Positions 35,703 to 47,484 of a DNA stretch of 64,000 nt are shown one piece after another. Under the pieces are notes generated by a model. That model worked only from the letters and a program-made list of their open reading frames with translations, was not told the origin of the DNA and did no database searches. Origin of the DNA: Archivesica marissinica (lineage: Eukaryota; Mollusca; Bivalvia; Venerida; Vesicomyidae); contig CM026401.1 of the NCBI GenBank assembly GCA_014843695.1, positions 51,911,820 to 51,975,819 of the forward strand, read 5' to 3'. The stretch's first letter is position 1. Each line of letters opens with the position of its first letter. Both the position numbers and the translations under genes were made by a program.

Positions 35703-38493
35703 TTTCACGTGCCTACTGGACGCATTTTCATATTTACACGTGTCTACAGGACGCATTTTCATATTTGCAGGTGCCTACAGGACGCATTTTCATATTTACA
35801 GGTGTCTACAGGACGCATTTTCATATATGCACGTGTCTACAGGACGCATTTTCATATTTACACGTGCCTACTGGACGCATTTTCATATTTGCACGTGTCT
35901 ACAGGACGCATTTTCATATTTACACGTGCCTACAGGACGCATTTTCATATATGCACGTGTCTACAGGACGCATTTTCATATATGCACGTGTCTACATGAC
36001 GCATTTTCATATATGCACGTGTCTACATGACGCATTTTCATATTTGCACGTGTCTACAGGACGCATTTTCATATTTGCACGCACCTACATGACGCATTTT
36101 CATATTTGCACGTGTCTACAGGACGCATTTTCATATTTGCACGTGTCTACAGGACGCATTTTCATATTTACACGTGCCTACAGGACGCATTTTCATATAT
36201 GCACGTGTCTACAGGACGCATTTTCATATATGCACGTGTCTACATGACGCATTTTCATATATGCACGTGTCTACATGACGCATTTTCATATTTGCACGTG
36301 TCTACAGGACGCATTTTCATATTTGCACGTGCCTACAGGACGCATTTTCATATTTGCACGTGTCTACAGGACGCATTTTCATATTTGCACGTGTCTACAG
36401 GACGCATTTTCATATTTGCACGTGCCTACAGGACGCATTTTCATATATGCACGTGTCTACAGGACGCATTTTCATATTTGCACGTGTCTACAGGACGCAT
36501 TTTCATATTTGCACGTGTCTACAGGACGCATTTTCATATATGCACGTGTCTACAGGACGCATTTTAATATTTGCACGTGTCTACAGGACGCAATTTCATA
36601 TATGCACGTGTCTACATGACGCATTTTCATATTTGCACGTGCCTACAGGACGCATTTTCATATTTGCAATTGTCTACAGGATGCTTCATATTTGCACGTG
36701 CCTACATGACGCATTTTCATATTTGCATGTGTCTACAGGACGCATTTTCATATTTACACGTGCCTACTGGACGCATTTTCATATTTGCACGTGTCTACAG
36801 GACGCATTTTCATATTTACACGTGCCTACAGGACGCATTTTCATATATGCACGTGTCTACAGGACGCATTTTCATATATGCACGTGTCTACATGACGCAT
36901 TTTCATATATGCACGTGTCTACATGACGCATTTTCATATTTGCACGTGTCTACAGGACGCATTTTCATATTTGCACGTGCCTACAGGACGCATTGTCATA
37001 TTTACAGGTGTCTACAGGACGCATTTTCATATATGCACGTGTCTACAGGACGCATTTTCATATTTGCACGCACCTACATGACGCATTTTCATATTTGCAC
37101 GTGTCTACAGGACGCATTTTCATATTTGCACATGCCTACAGGACGCATTTTCATATTTACACGTGCCTACAGGACGCATTTTCATATATGCACGTGTCTA
37201 CAGGACGCATTTTCATATATGCACGTGTCTACATGACGCATTTTCATATATGCACGTGTCTACATGACGCATTTTCATATTTGCACGTGTCTACAGGACG
37301 CATTTTCATATTTGCACGTGCCTACAGGACGCATTTTCATATTTACAGGTGTCTACAGGACGCATTTTCATATATGCACGTGTCTACAGGACGCATTTTC
37401 ATATTTGCACGTACCTACATGACGCATTTTCATATATGCACGTGTCTACAGGACGCATTTTCATATTTACACGTGTCTACAGGACGCATTTTCATATTTG
37501 CACATGTCTACAGGACGCATTTACATATATGCACGTGTCTACAGGACGCATTTTCATATTTGCACGTGTCTACAAGACGCATTTTCATATTTGCACGTGT
37601 CTACAGGACGCATTTTCATATTTGCACGTGCCTACAGGACGCATTTTCATTTTTGCAATTGTCTACAGGACGCATTTTCATATTTGCAATTGTCTACAGG
37701 ACGCATTTTCATATATGCACGTGTCTACAGGACGCATTTTCATATTTGCACGTGTCTACAGGACGCATTTTCATATTTGCACGTGTCTACATGACGCATT
37801 TTCATATATGCACGTGTCTACAGGACGCATTTTCATATTTGCACGTGCCTACAGGACGCATTTTCATATTTGCACGTGTCTACAGGACGTATTTTCATAT
37901 ATGCACGTGTCTACAGGACGCATTTTCATATTTGCACGTGTCTACAGGACGCATTTTCATATTTGCACGTGCCTACAGGACGCATTTTCATTTTTGCAAT
38001 TGTCTACAGGACGCATTTTCATATTTGCACGTGTCTACAGGACGCATTTTCATATTTGCACGTGTCTACAGGACGCATTTTCATATTTGCACGTGCCTAC
38101 AGGACGCATTTTCATATTTGCACGTGTCTACAGGACGTATTTTCATATATGCACGTGTCTACAGGACGCATTTTCATATTTGCACGTGTCTACAGGACGC
38201 AATTTCATATATGCACGTGTCTACATGACGCATTTTCATATTTGCACGTGCCTACAGGACGCATTTTCATATTTGCAATTGTCTACATGACGCATTTTCA
38301 TATTTGCACGTGTCTACAGGATGCTTCATATTTGCACGTGCCTACATGACGCATTTTCATATTTGCATGTGTCTACAGGACGCATTTTCATATTTGCAAG
38401 TGTCTACAGGACGCATGTTCATATTTGCAATTGTCTACAGGACGCATTTTCGTATTTGCACGTGTCTACAGGACGCATTTTCATATGTGCACG
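35703..38493. repeat. Minisatellite, 31-bp unit, about 90 copies, cut by a gap
   Basis: Units contain ACGCATTTTCATATTTGC and ACGTGTCTACAGG. Common variants are TATGC for TTTGC, TTACA for TTGCA, GCC for GTC and ATGA for AGGA. Most units carry the palindrome CACGTG. Because the unit is 31 bp and stop-free, all three plus-strand frames stay open and give spurious proteins of up to about 410 residues. The array runs into the 1,000-N gap, so its real length is unknown. Confidence 0.97.
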
Positions 38494-39493
38494 NNNNNNN
38501 NNNNNNNNNNNNNNNNNNNNNNNNNNNNNNNNNNNNNNNNNNNNNNNNNNNNNNNNNNNNNNNNNNNNNNNNNNNNNNNNNNNNNNNNNNNNNNNNNNNN
38601 NNNNNNNNNNNNNNNNNNNNNNNNNNNNNNNNNNNNNNNNNNNNNNNNNNNNNNNNNNNNNNNNNNNNNNNNNNNNNNNNNNNNNNNNNNNNNNNNNNNN
38701 NNNNNNNNNNNNNNNNNNNNNNNNNNNNNNNNNNNNNNNNNNNNNNNNNNNNNNNNNNNNNNNNNNNNNNNNNNNNNNNNNNNNNNNNNNNNNNNNNNNN
38801 NNNNNNNNNNNNNNNNNNNNNNNNNNNNNNNNNNNNNNNNNNNNNNNNNNNNNNNNNNNNNNNNNNNNNNNNNNNNNNNNNNNNNNNNNNNNNNNNNNNN
38901 NNNNNNNNNNNNNNNNNNNNNNNNNNNNNNNNNNNNNNNNNNNNNNNNNNNNNNNNNNNNNNNNNNNNNNNNNNNNNNNNNNNNNNNNNNNNNNNNNNNN
39001 NNNNNNNNNNNNNNNNNNNNNNNNNNNNNNNNNNNNNNNNNNNNNNNNNNNNNNNNNNNNNNNNNNNNNNNNNNNNNNNNNNNNNNNNNNNNNNNNNNNN
39101 NNNNNNNNNNNNNNNNNNNNNNNNNNNNNNNNNNNNNNNNNNNNNNNNNNNNNNNNNNNNNNNNNNNNNNNNNNNNNNNNNNNNNNNNNNNNNNNNNNNN
39201 NNNNNNNNNNNNNNNNNNNNNNNNNNNNNNNNNNNNNNNNNNNNNNNNNNNNNNNNNNNNNNNNNNNNNNNNNNNNNNNNNNNNNNNNNNNNNNNNNNNN
39301 NNNNNNNNNNNNNNNNNNNNNNNNNNNNNNNNNNNNNNNNNNNNNNNNNNNNNNNNNNNNNNNNNNNNNNNNNNNNNNNNNNNNNNNNNNNNNNNNNNNN
39401 NNNNNNNNNNNNNNNNNNNNNNNNNNNNNNNNNNNNNNNNNNNNNNNNNNNNNNNNNNNNNNNNNNNNNNNNNNNNNNNNNNNNNNNNNNNNN
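38494..39493. other. Assembly gap (1,000 N)
   Basis: Exactly 1,000 N, placed where the 31-bp array was probably too long to assemble. Confidence 0.98.
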
Positions 39494-39552
39494 TCTTGTT
39501 TCATATTTACCTTCCTAATTTCGCATATAAGACCTCAACATAAATAATATGT

Positions 39553-39741
39553 TCGTCTCTTATGGTCACGGGTTCGAGCCTCGCTCAGACCGTGTCTCAT
39601 TTATATGAAACAGTTGGCAGTTTCTTACGGAGGTTGGTGCACCAAGTACTGGTTAACCGTTGGAGTCTGCCCAGGAAAGGTGTTGTTAGGTAAACTGTCC
39701 GTCGCTCAAATGGGAAACCGGTAGCGAAATAAACTTAAATG
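39553..39741 (+). mobile_element. SINE, family A, 5'-truncated
   Basis: Begins within the T-arm region (GGTCACGGGTTCGAGCC) and continues through CAGTTTCTTACGGAGGTTGG to the tail CGTCGCTCAAATGGGAAACC. The 5' half of the tRNA-like head is missing. Confidence 0.75.
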
Positions 39742-40329
39742 TTTCGATCCGTTATTTTTGAAAAATGCTTTGATAACATGTGTATATATTTGGACTAATT
39801 TTCACATGGACTCCCATTTCCCGAAAGTGGAATGTCAATAGATTAACATGACATTGTCGTACTTTCGTTTTCAACGCTCAACGAATTAGTCGGCAATAGG
39901 CAGCCTATTTATTGCATAGATACACACCATGCAGATCTGACATAGAAAATGCACACCAATATTATATGATTATTATTACATGGAAACGAAATACGAAGGA
40001 TTCCATCACAGATATAACATCTTTATTACAAAACACAAATTGAAAAACTAAAAATATTCCAAAATGTTTAAAACTATGTATTCATATAGAAGTATAAAAG
40101 TACCCTAGTCAAATCGACCACCGGCCTGTCCTCGTCATATGCCACAGTACACCAGCCCATTGTACACGGCGATTTTTGATTTTAATCAATGACCCGGACA
40201 TCAATGTTCAAATATCAACAACAGTTACTGTAACAGCATTGTTTTAAAACTGCTAAAACGTAGATTGACTGACTATACATTTTTCATATGTATACTGCGA
40301 TTTAACCGCGTACATGCATATAAATGCAT
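39742..40329. other. Intergenic, nothing recognised
   Basis: AT-rich, with no repeat, SINE box or splice-framed coding stretch recognised. Confidence 0.5.
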
Positions 40330-41880
40330 ACAATCATGTCAGAGATGTACGGGGGCGTATCTATGCCATCATGTCAGGGTTACACGGGGCATACCATCAT
40401 GTCAGCGATGTACGGGGCGTATCCATGCCATCATATCAGGGTTACACGGGGCGTATCTATGCCATCATGTCAGGGTTACACGGGGCGTATCTATGCCATC
40501 ATGTCAGGGTTACACGGGGCGTATCTATGCCATCATGTCAGAAATGTACGGGGCGTATATATGCCATCATGGCAGGGTTACACGGGGCGTATCTATGCCA
40601 TCATGTCAGAGATGTACGGGGCGTATCTATGCCATCATGTCAGGTGTACGGGGCGTATCTATGCCATAATGTCAGAGATGTACGGGGCGTATCTATGCCA
40701 TCATGTCAGGGTTACACGTGGCGTATCTATGCCATCATGTCAGGGTTACACGGGGCGTATCTATGCCATCATGTCAGAGATGTACGGGGCGTATCTATGC
40801 CATAATGTCAGGGTTACACGGGGTGTATATATGCCATCATGTCAGAGATGTACGGGGCGTATCTATGCCATCATGTCAGGGTTACACGGGGCGTATCTAT
40901 GCCATCACGTCAGGGTTACACGGGACGTATCTATGCCATCATGTCAGAGATGTACGGGGCGTATCTATGCCATCATGTCAGGGTTACACGGGGCGTATCT
41001 ATGCCATCACGTCAGGGTTACACGGGGCGTATCATCATGTCAGAGATGTACTGGGCGTATCTATACCATCATATCAGAGATGTACGGGGCGTATCTATGC
41101 CATCATGTCAGGGTTACACGGGGCGTATCTATGCCATCATGTCAGGGTTGTACGGGGCGTATCTATGCCATCATGTCAGGGTTACACGGGGTTTTGTTGT
41201 GTGTTGGGGCGTATATATGCCATCATGTCAGAGATGTACTGTGCGTATCTATGCCATCATGTCAGGGTTACACGGGGCGTATCTATGCCATCATGTCAGG
41301 GTTGTACGGGGCGTATCTATGCCATCATGTCAGGGTTACACGGGACGTATCTATGCCATCATGTCAGGGTTACACGGGGCGTATCTATGCCATCATGTCA
41401 GGGTTACACGGGGTGTATATATGCCATCATGTCAGAGATGTACGGGGCGTATCTATGCCATCATGTCAGGGTTACACGGGGCGTATATATGCCATCATGT
41501 CAGAGATGTACTGGGCGTATCTATACCATCATATCAGAGATGTACGGGGCGTATCTATGCCATCATGTCAGGGTTACACGGGGCCTATCTATGCCATCAT
41601 GTCAGAGATGTACGGGGCGTATCTATGCCATCATGTCAGGGTTACACGGGGCGTATATATGCCATCATGTCAGAGATGTACTGGGCGTATCTATACCATC
41701 ATGCCAGGGTTACACGGGGCGTATCTATGCCATCATGTCAGGGTTACACGGGGCGTATCTATGCCATCATGTCAGGGTTACACGGGGCGTATCTATACCA
41801 TCATGCCAGGGTTACACGGGGCGTATCTATGCCATCATGTCAGGGTTACACGGGGCGTATCTATGCCATCATGTCAGAGT
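40330..41880. repeat. Minisatellite, 34-bp unit with two interspersed variants
   Basis: Units share CATCATGTCAG and ACGGGGCGTATCTATGC. The middle is either GGTTAC (variant A) or AGATGT (variant B). About 45 units. Variant order is not strictly periodic, but a stretch with the rarer TACTGGGCG and CATATCAG units recurs at about 41038 and 41502, implying block duplication. A single unit is interrupted by a GTTTTGTTGTGTGTTG segment near 41192. Open frames of 360-520 codons are repeat artefacts. Confidence 0.96.
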
Positions 41881-41980
41881 TGCAATTGTTCCGAATAGTC
41901 CCTTTGTATACAACCCTGACTTAAAAAATGTGACAGTTTACTATCCAGGTATTTTTCAATCACTTGAAATAACAGAATTT

Positions 41981-42092
41981 ATTTATGTAGACTTTATAAA
42001 GTTTATAGGACTAACTGAATACAAGCAGAGTTTATGTAGACTTCATAAAGTTTATAGGACTAACATGACTACAAGCAGAGTTTATGTAGACT
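41981..42092. repeat. Short tandem duplication, ~47-bp unit, 2.3 copies
   Basis: TTATGTAGACTT, ATAAAGTTTATAGGACTAAC and ACAAGCAGAG recur in order about twice, with a third partial start at 42083. Confidence 0.8.
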
Positions 42093-42412
42093 AAGGTGAT
42101 AATTTAAAATAACGGACTTACCACTATATAATAATTATGCCATATAACTTGTACATTATTACCACGTGCATGTCCACATGCCTATCCGCGCAGTTTCTGA
42201 TTAAACAGTTCTGATTTCGGGCAAACTAAATTTATGTTGTACCGTGTGATTTGTTTTCAGAAATGACTGGGCACCGTACGTAGTCAAGGAGCTTTCCTCA
42301 AACCTCGATATGTAACCTGTATAACAATTTTCCGAAAATCAAGCTAAACGGTTCAGTGCGTGACCTCTCAAGGTTTATATGATTTTCGGAAACTGTCTAT
42401 ATATAGTGTCGT

Positions 42413-42623
42413 ATTTAGTTTATACAAATTTATTTTATCTCGATTGCGAAACAAGTTATTTCAACTTATATAAATCACTCTCGCCACGAGGGAGAGAGAA
42501 GAGGCAATGTGAAATTTAAATGCCTTGCCTAAGGACACAATCGTAACGGCTCCAGTGGGGCTCTAACTCCGGACCTTTCGCACCTGGAGCGAACGCCTAT
42601 CCACTGCGCTATCCCGACTTCCG
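42413..42623 (-). mobile_element. SINE, family B
   Basis: Minus-strand head GGAAGTCGGGATAGCGCAGT and tail GAGAGTGATTTATATAAG, TTGTTTCGCAATCGAG, ATAAATTTGTATA. A short internal deletion removes part of the CGAGACCTC segment seen in other copies. Confidence 0.75.
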
Positions 42624-42954
42624 GTCGTATTTCAAAAGCACAGGAAATTTATTAGATATATTGAATGTTCAACTGACCCACAGCCAGAATTTAATTTTGC
42701 AGAATGAGATGCGAATTTGGGGAGGGTGTCCACGGGAGGGTGTACCCTTCAATGAGTGGGGGGATCCCTAAAATGTTTCATATCTAGATCGTAATTGGTA
42801 CAACGGGGGACAGTTTCTGATGACATAAATGAGTGATCGTGTGTCTACATTCAGTGACGATAATAGTAAATCCATATCATGTACCACCGCGTTTATTGTA
42901 TTGTTTTTAGCATTTTTAATTGTTGTTTGTTTTTCAGAACTTCGTACGCAACTG

Positions 42955-43690
42955 TATATTTGCGTAGTCAGCTACACGACTGGTTACTGTACACGTCACG
43001 AGTCAGCTACGCGCCTGGTTACTGTGTAGACACGAGTCAGATACGCGCCTGGTTAATGTGTACGTCGCGAGTCAGCTACGCACCTGGTTACTGTGCACGT
43101 CACGAGTCAGCTACGCGACTGGTTACTGTACACGTCACGAGTCAGCTACGCGCCTGGTTACTGTGTAGTCACGAGTCAGCTACGCGCCTGGTTAATGTGT
43201 ACGTCGCGAGTCAGCTACGCACCTGGTTAATGTGCACGTCACAAGTCAGCTACGCGCCTGGTTACTGTGCACGTCACGAGTCAGCTACGCGAATGGTTAC
43301 TGTACACGTCACGAGTCAGCTACGCGACTGGTTACTGTGTAGTCACGAGTCAGCTACGCGCCTGGTTACTGTGTAGTCACGAGTCAGCTACGCGCCTGGT
43401 TAATGTGCACGTCACGAGTCAGCTACGCGCATGGTTAATGTGCACGTCACGAGTCAGCTACGCGCCTGGTTACTGTGCACGTCACGAGTCAGCTACGCGC
43501 CTGGTTACTGTGCACGTCAAGAGTGAGCTACTCGCCTAGTTAATGTGCACATCACGCGTCAGCTACGCGCCTGGTTACTGTGTACGTCACGACTCAGCTA
43601 CTCGCCTGGTTACTGTGCACGTCACGAGTCAGCTACGCGCCTGGTTACTATGCACGTCACGAGTCAGCTACGCGCCTGGTTAATGTACTC
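42955..43690. repeat. Minisatellite, 35/33-bp unit, about 21 copies
   Basis: Units contain GTCACGAGTCAGCTACGCG and CCTGGTTACTGTGCAC. A shorter variant has GTGTAGTCACG instead of GTGCACGTCACG. It is GC-richer than its surroundings. Confidence 0.95.
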
Positions 43691-43794
43691 CATCTCGCAC
43701 AGGTCTAGTTGCGGCCTTTTTTACCCGCCATGTCGCTTTTCTGATCCACCCCGCCCTTTTGTCCACTCTAGAATAAAGCCTACCATTGTGTATT

Positions 43795-43915
43795 AATTAG
43801 CAACCAGCTTTTTTAAACAGCCAACTTTTTTAAGCAACCAGCTTTTTTAAGCAACCGTTTTTTGCATTTTGATTAAGCAGCTAACCTTTAATTAAGCAGG
43901 TCATATAGTGTGACA
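43795..43915. repeat. AGCAACCAGC-rich low-copy repeat
   Basis: Three to four imperfect copies of AGCAACCAGCTTTTTTAA, then TTAAGCAGCTAACC and TTAAGCAGGTCATA. Similar in composition to 450-606. Possibly a decayed pogo-type element; ends are not resolved. Confidence 0.35.
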
Positions 43916-43929
43916 TGAGATTCCGTGAT

Positions 43930-44105
43930 ATCGTAGCTGCGGTGGTTCAATAACCAGTTAGTACTGGCCATTCGTGCGGAAAGAAACCAGAGAAACCCCA
44001 TCTACCTGTCCGATCTGGCGACAACCCTATCATATCACATACGTCCCGGTTCGAGGATCGAACCCGGTTTGCATTGCTGAGAAACGAGCGTGCTAACTAT
44101 TGTGT
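43930..44105 (-). mobile_element. SINE, family C, 3'-truncated and diverged
   Basis: The minus strand carries the diverged box B GGTTCGATCCTCG, then GTTGTCGCCAGATCGGACAG. The A box and the GAGAGTGATTAATAT tail are degraded or absent. Confidence 0.6.
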
Positions 44106-44889
44106 TTGTTATTCAGACAGCCTTATTTAAATCAAGACACGAGAGACAAAAGCAACTAATTAATCATAAGAAATAACTAACTTACCTATAATGTATTACG
44201 TACGCACCAAACACGAACTGTATAGATAGATAGTTTATTTGTGTGCAATCTGTACATGTATACAATCAAGCAAAATAATGCATAGCAACATCACTAACAT
44301 GACTGTATTATCATATAGTACTATATATATATATGTAGATAACATGACAAGTTGTCTACCAATGAGTGCACCGTCTATAAATAGTTTATTTTAGTGAATA
44401 GCGTCTTCCCAGAAGATATATCGAAACCACTGACATATCCTACATACTACACTCAATTTTTGAAAATTATATTCTGATTAGGTATAAATTTGCAGGCCAC
44501 TGACTTTACATACGTGTATGTCATGGACACCGCATTTGAGTACAATCCACAGACGCTTGGTGTCTGGACAACTGTTTGCGGGTTCAAAACCACAAAACTA
44601 AGAATTTAATTTTTATTTGGTTTTTAAAAACACTATGATATGCTTGACACTTAAAATTTTTTTTTTAAATGACTGGGTGTCATTTTTTAACTTGCTGGGA
44701 ATGGTGTAAAAAATAAGTTATATATAGTATCAAGCCTATAGTGTTCATACCCCCCCCCCATATTTGTGGTTTTGAACCCGCACACATTTGTCCAGACCCC
44801 AAGCGCCTGTGGTACAATCGAGGCGTTGCGGGATGAATGACCTATCTGATCAGTGCTTACTAATGCGCGTGTTCAAAGGTCACGGGTTT
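44106..44889. other. Intergenic, nothing recognised
   Basis: AT-rich, with short AT and C runs (44325, 44752). GGTTCAAAACCACAAA near 44581 and TTTGTGGTTTTGAACC near 44764 form an inverted pair about 180 bp apart, flanked by GTCTGGACA/TGTCCAGAC. This may be a further foldback element of about 240 bp (44560-44812). Confidence 0.4.
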
Positions 44890-44890
44890 A

Positions 44891-45232
44891 CACAGACGGA
44901 TATGTAGTCCAGTGGGTAACACGTTGGACTGGAAATCCATGGATGGCAAGTTCGATCCCCCATTTCACCCTAATAAAATTAACAGTCTTTAAATCGGGAC
45001 TTTAAACCGATGTCTCGTGTCGTTGTGTGACTTTAAACCGAGATCTCGTGTCGGTGCGTTGTACAAGTAAACACCGTGCACGTGCAAGAACCAGAGGAGA
45101 TTCTGGTATGTGTATAACACTATTTGTCTGTATCATTGCATTATACTCCAGTAATCGAAATTGACTAATATCTTAAGAAGGCGTCGCTCATATGGGGCAA
45201 CCGGTAGCGACGATAAATAAACGTAAAAAAGC
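44891..45232 (+). mobile_element. SINE, family D, with internal duplication
   Basis: Head CACAGACGGATATGTAGTCC with GTTCGATCCCCC. Body AACCAGAGGAGATTCTGG. Tail GGCGTCGCTCATATGGGGCA to AATAAACGTAAAAAAG. The segment ACTTTAAACCGA-TCTCGTGTCG occurs twice, which accounts for the extra length. Confidence 0.78.
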
Positions 45233-45399
45233 ACGCGCATGTTTAATATAATAGGGGTAGCTATTGATAGATCTATACGCCCTCGTACAACGCTGGCACA
45301 TAGGCCTACACATGTATTTATAACACAATATCACACCAACAATTATCCCTGGCCATGGCGATGTTTGATTGTAATGGACGACTGTCACTTAAAAACTTT

Positions 45400-45600
45400 G
45401 GCTGTCCGATTAGCGCAGTGGTTAGCGCGCTAGCTTCTCGCCAATGCAACCCGGGTTCTCGGAACGGGAAGTATGTGAGGTCGTACGGTGGTCGCCAGAT
45501 CGGACAGGTGGGTTTTCTCCGGGTACTCCGGTTTCCTCCTACACGAATGACCACAAATACGCTGTCATCCGGGCCAACGAAAGGTGATTCATATAATAGC
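45400..45600 (+). mobile_element. SINE, family C
   Basis: Head GCTGTCCGATTAGCGCAGTG, GTTAGCGCGCTAGCTTCTCG. Body TACGGTGGTCGCCAGATCGG, CAGGTGGGTTTTCTCCGGGT. It ends near GTGATTCATATAA without the longer TTGTTTCGC tail. Confidence 0.75.
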
Positions 45601-46050
45601 ACATGTATAGCCACAAATGATGAAGTTTGACAAATAGTGAAATACATGATACAGTTTTCTGAGAAGTTTGAATATATCAGTTAACAATTAGTTGATGAAA
45701 AAGTACAATAAGTGACACCTGAAATATAATTACCTCACATATCGTGTATTTATGTATTACCTAGATTTCTTAATAGAAAAGCAAAAAAGACATATTTCGC
45801 GAGATTGTTAACATTCTTTACGGATTTATGCTGCTTAATTCCTTGACATTAGGTTTTCGAATTTGTATGTGTTTGGCCATCTGCAATAATAATTATGGTT
45901 TCATAAAATCTGTACGTAATTGCCTATATTTCGGACATACAAGTCAAAAGTGATATTCGTTTTCAATTACATTTATCGAACAGTTGACGCATTTTCGATC
46001 ATTCCTAGGAATAGTTGTATATATTGTGGATATATTTTTTCGATTTTCAG
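45601..46050. other. P450 intron or upstream sequence, nothing recognised
   Basis: AT-rich sequence ending in the pyrimidine tract and CAG acceptor at 46048-46050. Earlier P450 exons were not recognised here. Confidence 0.45.
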
Positions 46051-46183
46051 GAAGCTGCAAAGCAGCCTACAGAAAAAAAGTATTTAGATTTTCTGGACAT
46101 TCTACTTACTGCTAAAGATGAGCACGGTGGTTGTATGTCCTTGCTCGATATCAGAAATGAGGTGGATACATTCCTGTTTGAAG
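46051..46183 (+). CDS. CYP4-like cytochrome P450, exon up to mid I-helix
   Basis: After TTTTCAG the exon reads [34 protein letters not shown] and ends G|GTACGTG. EVDTFxFEG is the hallmark I-helix segment of CYP4-family P450s, whose glutamate can bind haem covalently in characterised members. The exon enters in phase 0 and leaves one base, which the next exon completes as glycine. Upstream exons encoding the N-terminal anchor and helices A-H lie outside the recognised part. Confidence 0.9.
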
Positions 46184-46790
46184 GTACGTGTAGCATAATT
46201 GAGGTTGATACGTATGTGTGTTGAGGTAGATACGTACATGTTTGAAGGTACGTGTAGCATAAATGAGGTTGATACGTATGTGTGTTGAGGTAGATACGTA
46301 CATGTTTGAAGGTACATGTAGCATAAATGGGGTTGATACGTATGTGTGTTGAGGTAGATACGTACATGTTTGAAGGAACGTGTAGCATTAATGAGGTTGA
46401 TACGTATGTGTGTTGAGGTAGATACGTACATGTTTGAAGGTACGTGTAGCATAAATGAGGTTGATATGTATATGTTTGAAGGAACGTGTAGCATAAATGA
46501 GGTTGATATGTACATGTTTGAAGGAACGTGTAGCATTAATGAGGTTGATATGTACATGTTTGAAGGTACGTGTAGCATTAATGAGGTTGATATGTACATG
46601 TTTGAAGGTACGTGTAGCATTAATGAGGTTGATATGTACATGTTTGAAGGAACGTGTAGCATTAATGAGGTTGATATGTACATGTTTGAAGGAACGTGTA
46701 GCATAAATGAGGTTGATATGTACATGTTTGAAGGTACATGTAGCATAAGTGAGGTTGATATGTACATATTTGAAGGAATGTGTAGCATAA
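46184..46790. repeat. Intronic minisatellite built from the exon-intron junction, 42/64-bp unit
   Basis: Starting at the donor of the preceding exon, units read GTACGTGTAGCATAAATG, AGGTTGATATGTACATG, TTTGAAG. The last 25 bases match the exon's own 3' end (GAGGTGGATAC...TGTTTGAAG) at about 20 of 25 positions, so each unit contains a copy of the exon tail followed by GTACGTG or GAACGTG. The first units carry 22 extra bases (64 bp). Later units are 42 bp, a multiple of three, and encode EVDMYMFEGTCSIN repeats. Confidence 0.92.
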
Positions 46791-47138
46791 ATATGCAGGA
46801 TACACTTATTTTCTAAAAACACACAGCATAATATTATGGCTGGCTGGATTTGTGGATCTTCAAGTAATACGTGAATACATACAGGGTTCCGGGTGCATAC
46901 CCCACATAAAGCCGCTATAGTCGATACGGGTAATGCAGGAACATGAACTAGTATTAAATGGGCGGGTAACAGAGTGGATGAAATCAACCGTTGCCTTTTT
47001 TAAACAGAATCATTTGATTGACAAATTTCTGTTTTCAAAAATAGACTACATGTACTAGTATGCTTTGTGAATATTCATATAACTCTAACAGGCTAGACCA
47101 ATCAATGTGCACTAACCAGTGTGTATATATGTACGTAG

Positions 47139-47285
47139 GTCACGACACCACGGCAAGCTCGATATCCTGGACACTATATGCTCTTGAGAAGAACCCGGAT
47201 TACCAGAACAAAGCTCAGGCGGAAATTGACGAGATTTACAGCAATAAAGAAAACGAAAACATCGATTGGCAAGTTGTTAAACCAT
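47139..47285 (+). CDS. CYP4-like cytochrome P450, exon after HDTTA motif
   Basis: The acceptor GTACGTAG at 47138 precedes GHDTTASSISWTLYALEKN and PDYQNKAQAEIDEI. AGxDTT-type HDTT is the proton-relay/oxygen-binding threonine motif of helix I. The exon ends near CCAT|GTGAGT (47285), leaving one base. That does not fit the obvious acceptor at 47845 but fits one five bases later, so the exact junction is uncertain. Confidence 0.88.
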
Positions 47286-47402
47286 GTGAGTTTGAAATTC
47301 ATTAATTTTATATAAATATTATCAGTACAAAAAAGTAGAAGCAATACTATTCTGATATTTTAGAAGTTATTACCTCAGTCAGGAGGTTATATTTTCATCT
47401 CC

Positions 47403-47404
47403 GA

Positions 47405-47483
<79 letters not shown>

Positions 47484-47484
47484 C
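47403..47484. repeat. (TCTG)n microsatellite
   Basis: About 20 uninterrupted tetranucleotide copies in the P450 intron, apparently without interruptions. Confidence 0.97.

Noticed and set aside
35740..38290. Open frames of up to about 410 codons in all three plus-strand frames
   Set aside because: They consist only of the 31-bp repeat read through in successive frames (THFHICTCLQDAFSYLHV...). The unit has no stop codon in any frame, so openness carries no information.
40314..42094. Open frames of 360-524 codons (RGVSMPSCQGYTGRIYAIM repeats)
   Set aside because: They are translations of the 34-bp minisatellite with no flanking exon, start context or non-repeat sequence of note.
28860..43690. 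CRISPR-like appearance of regular 31-35-bp repeats
   Set aside because: Units are head-to-tail with no unique spacers, and the surrounding genes are animal genes with introns.
46370..46816. 148-codon protein EVDMYMFEGTCSIN repeats
   Set aside because: It is the intronic minisatellite derived from the P450 exon end; an in-frame stop separates it from the real exon.
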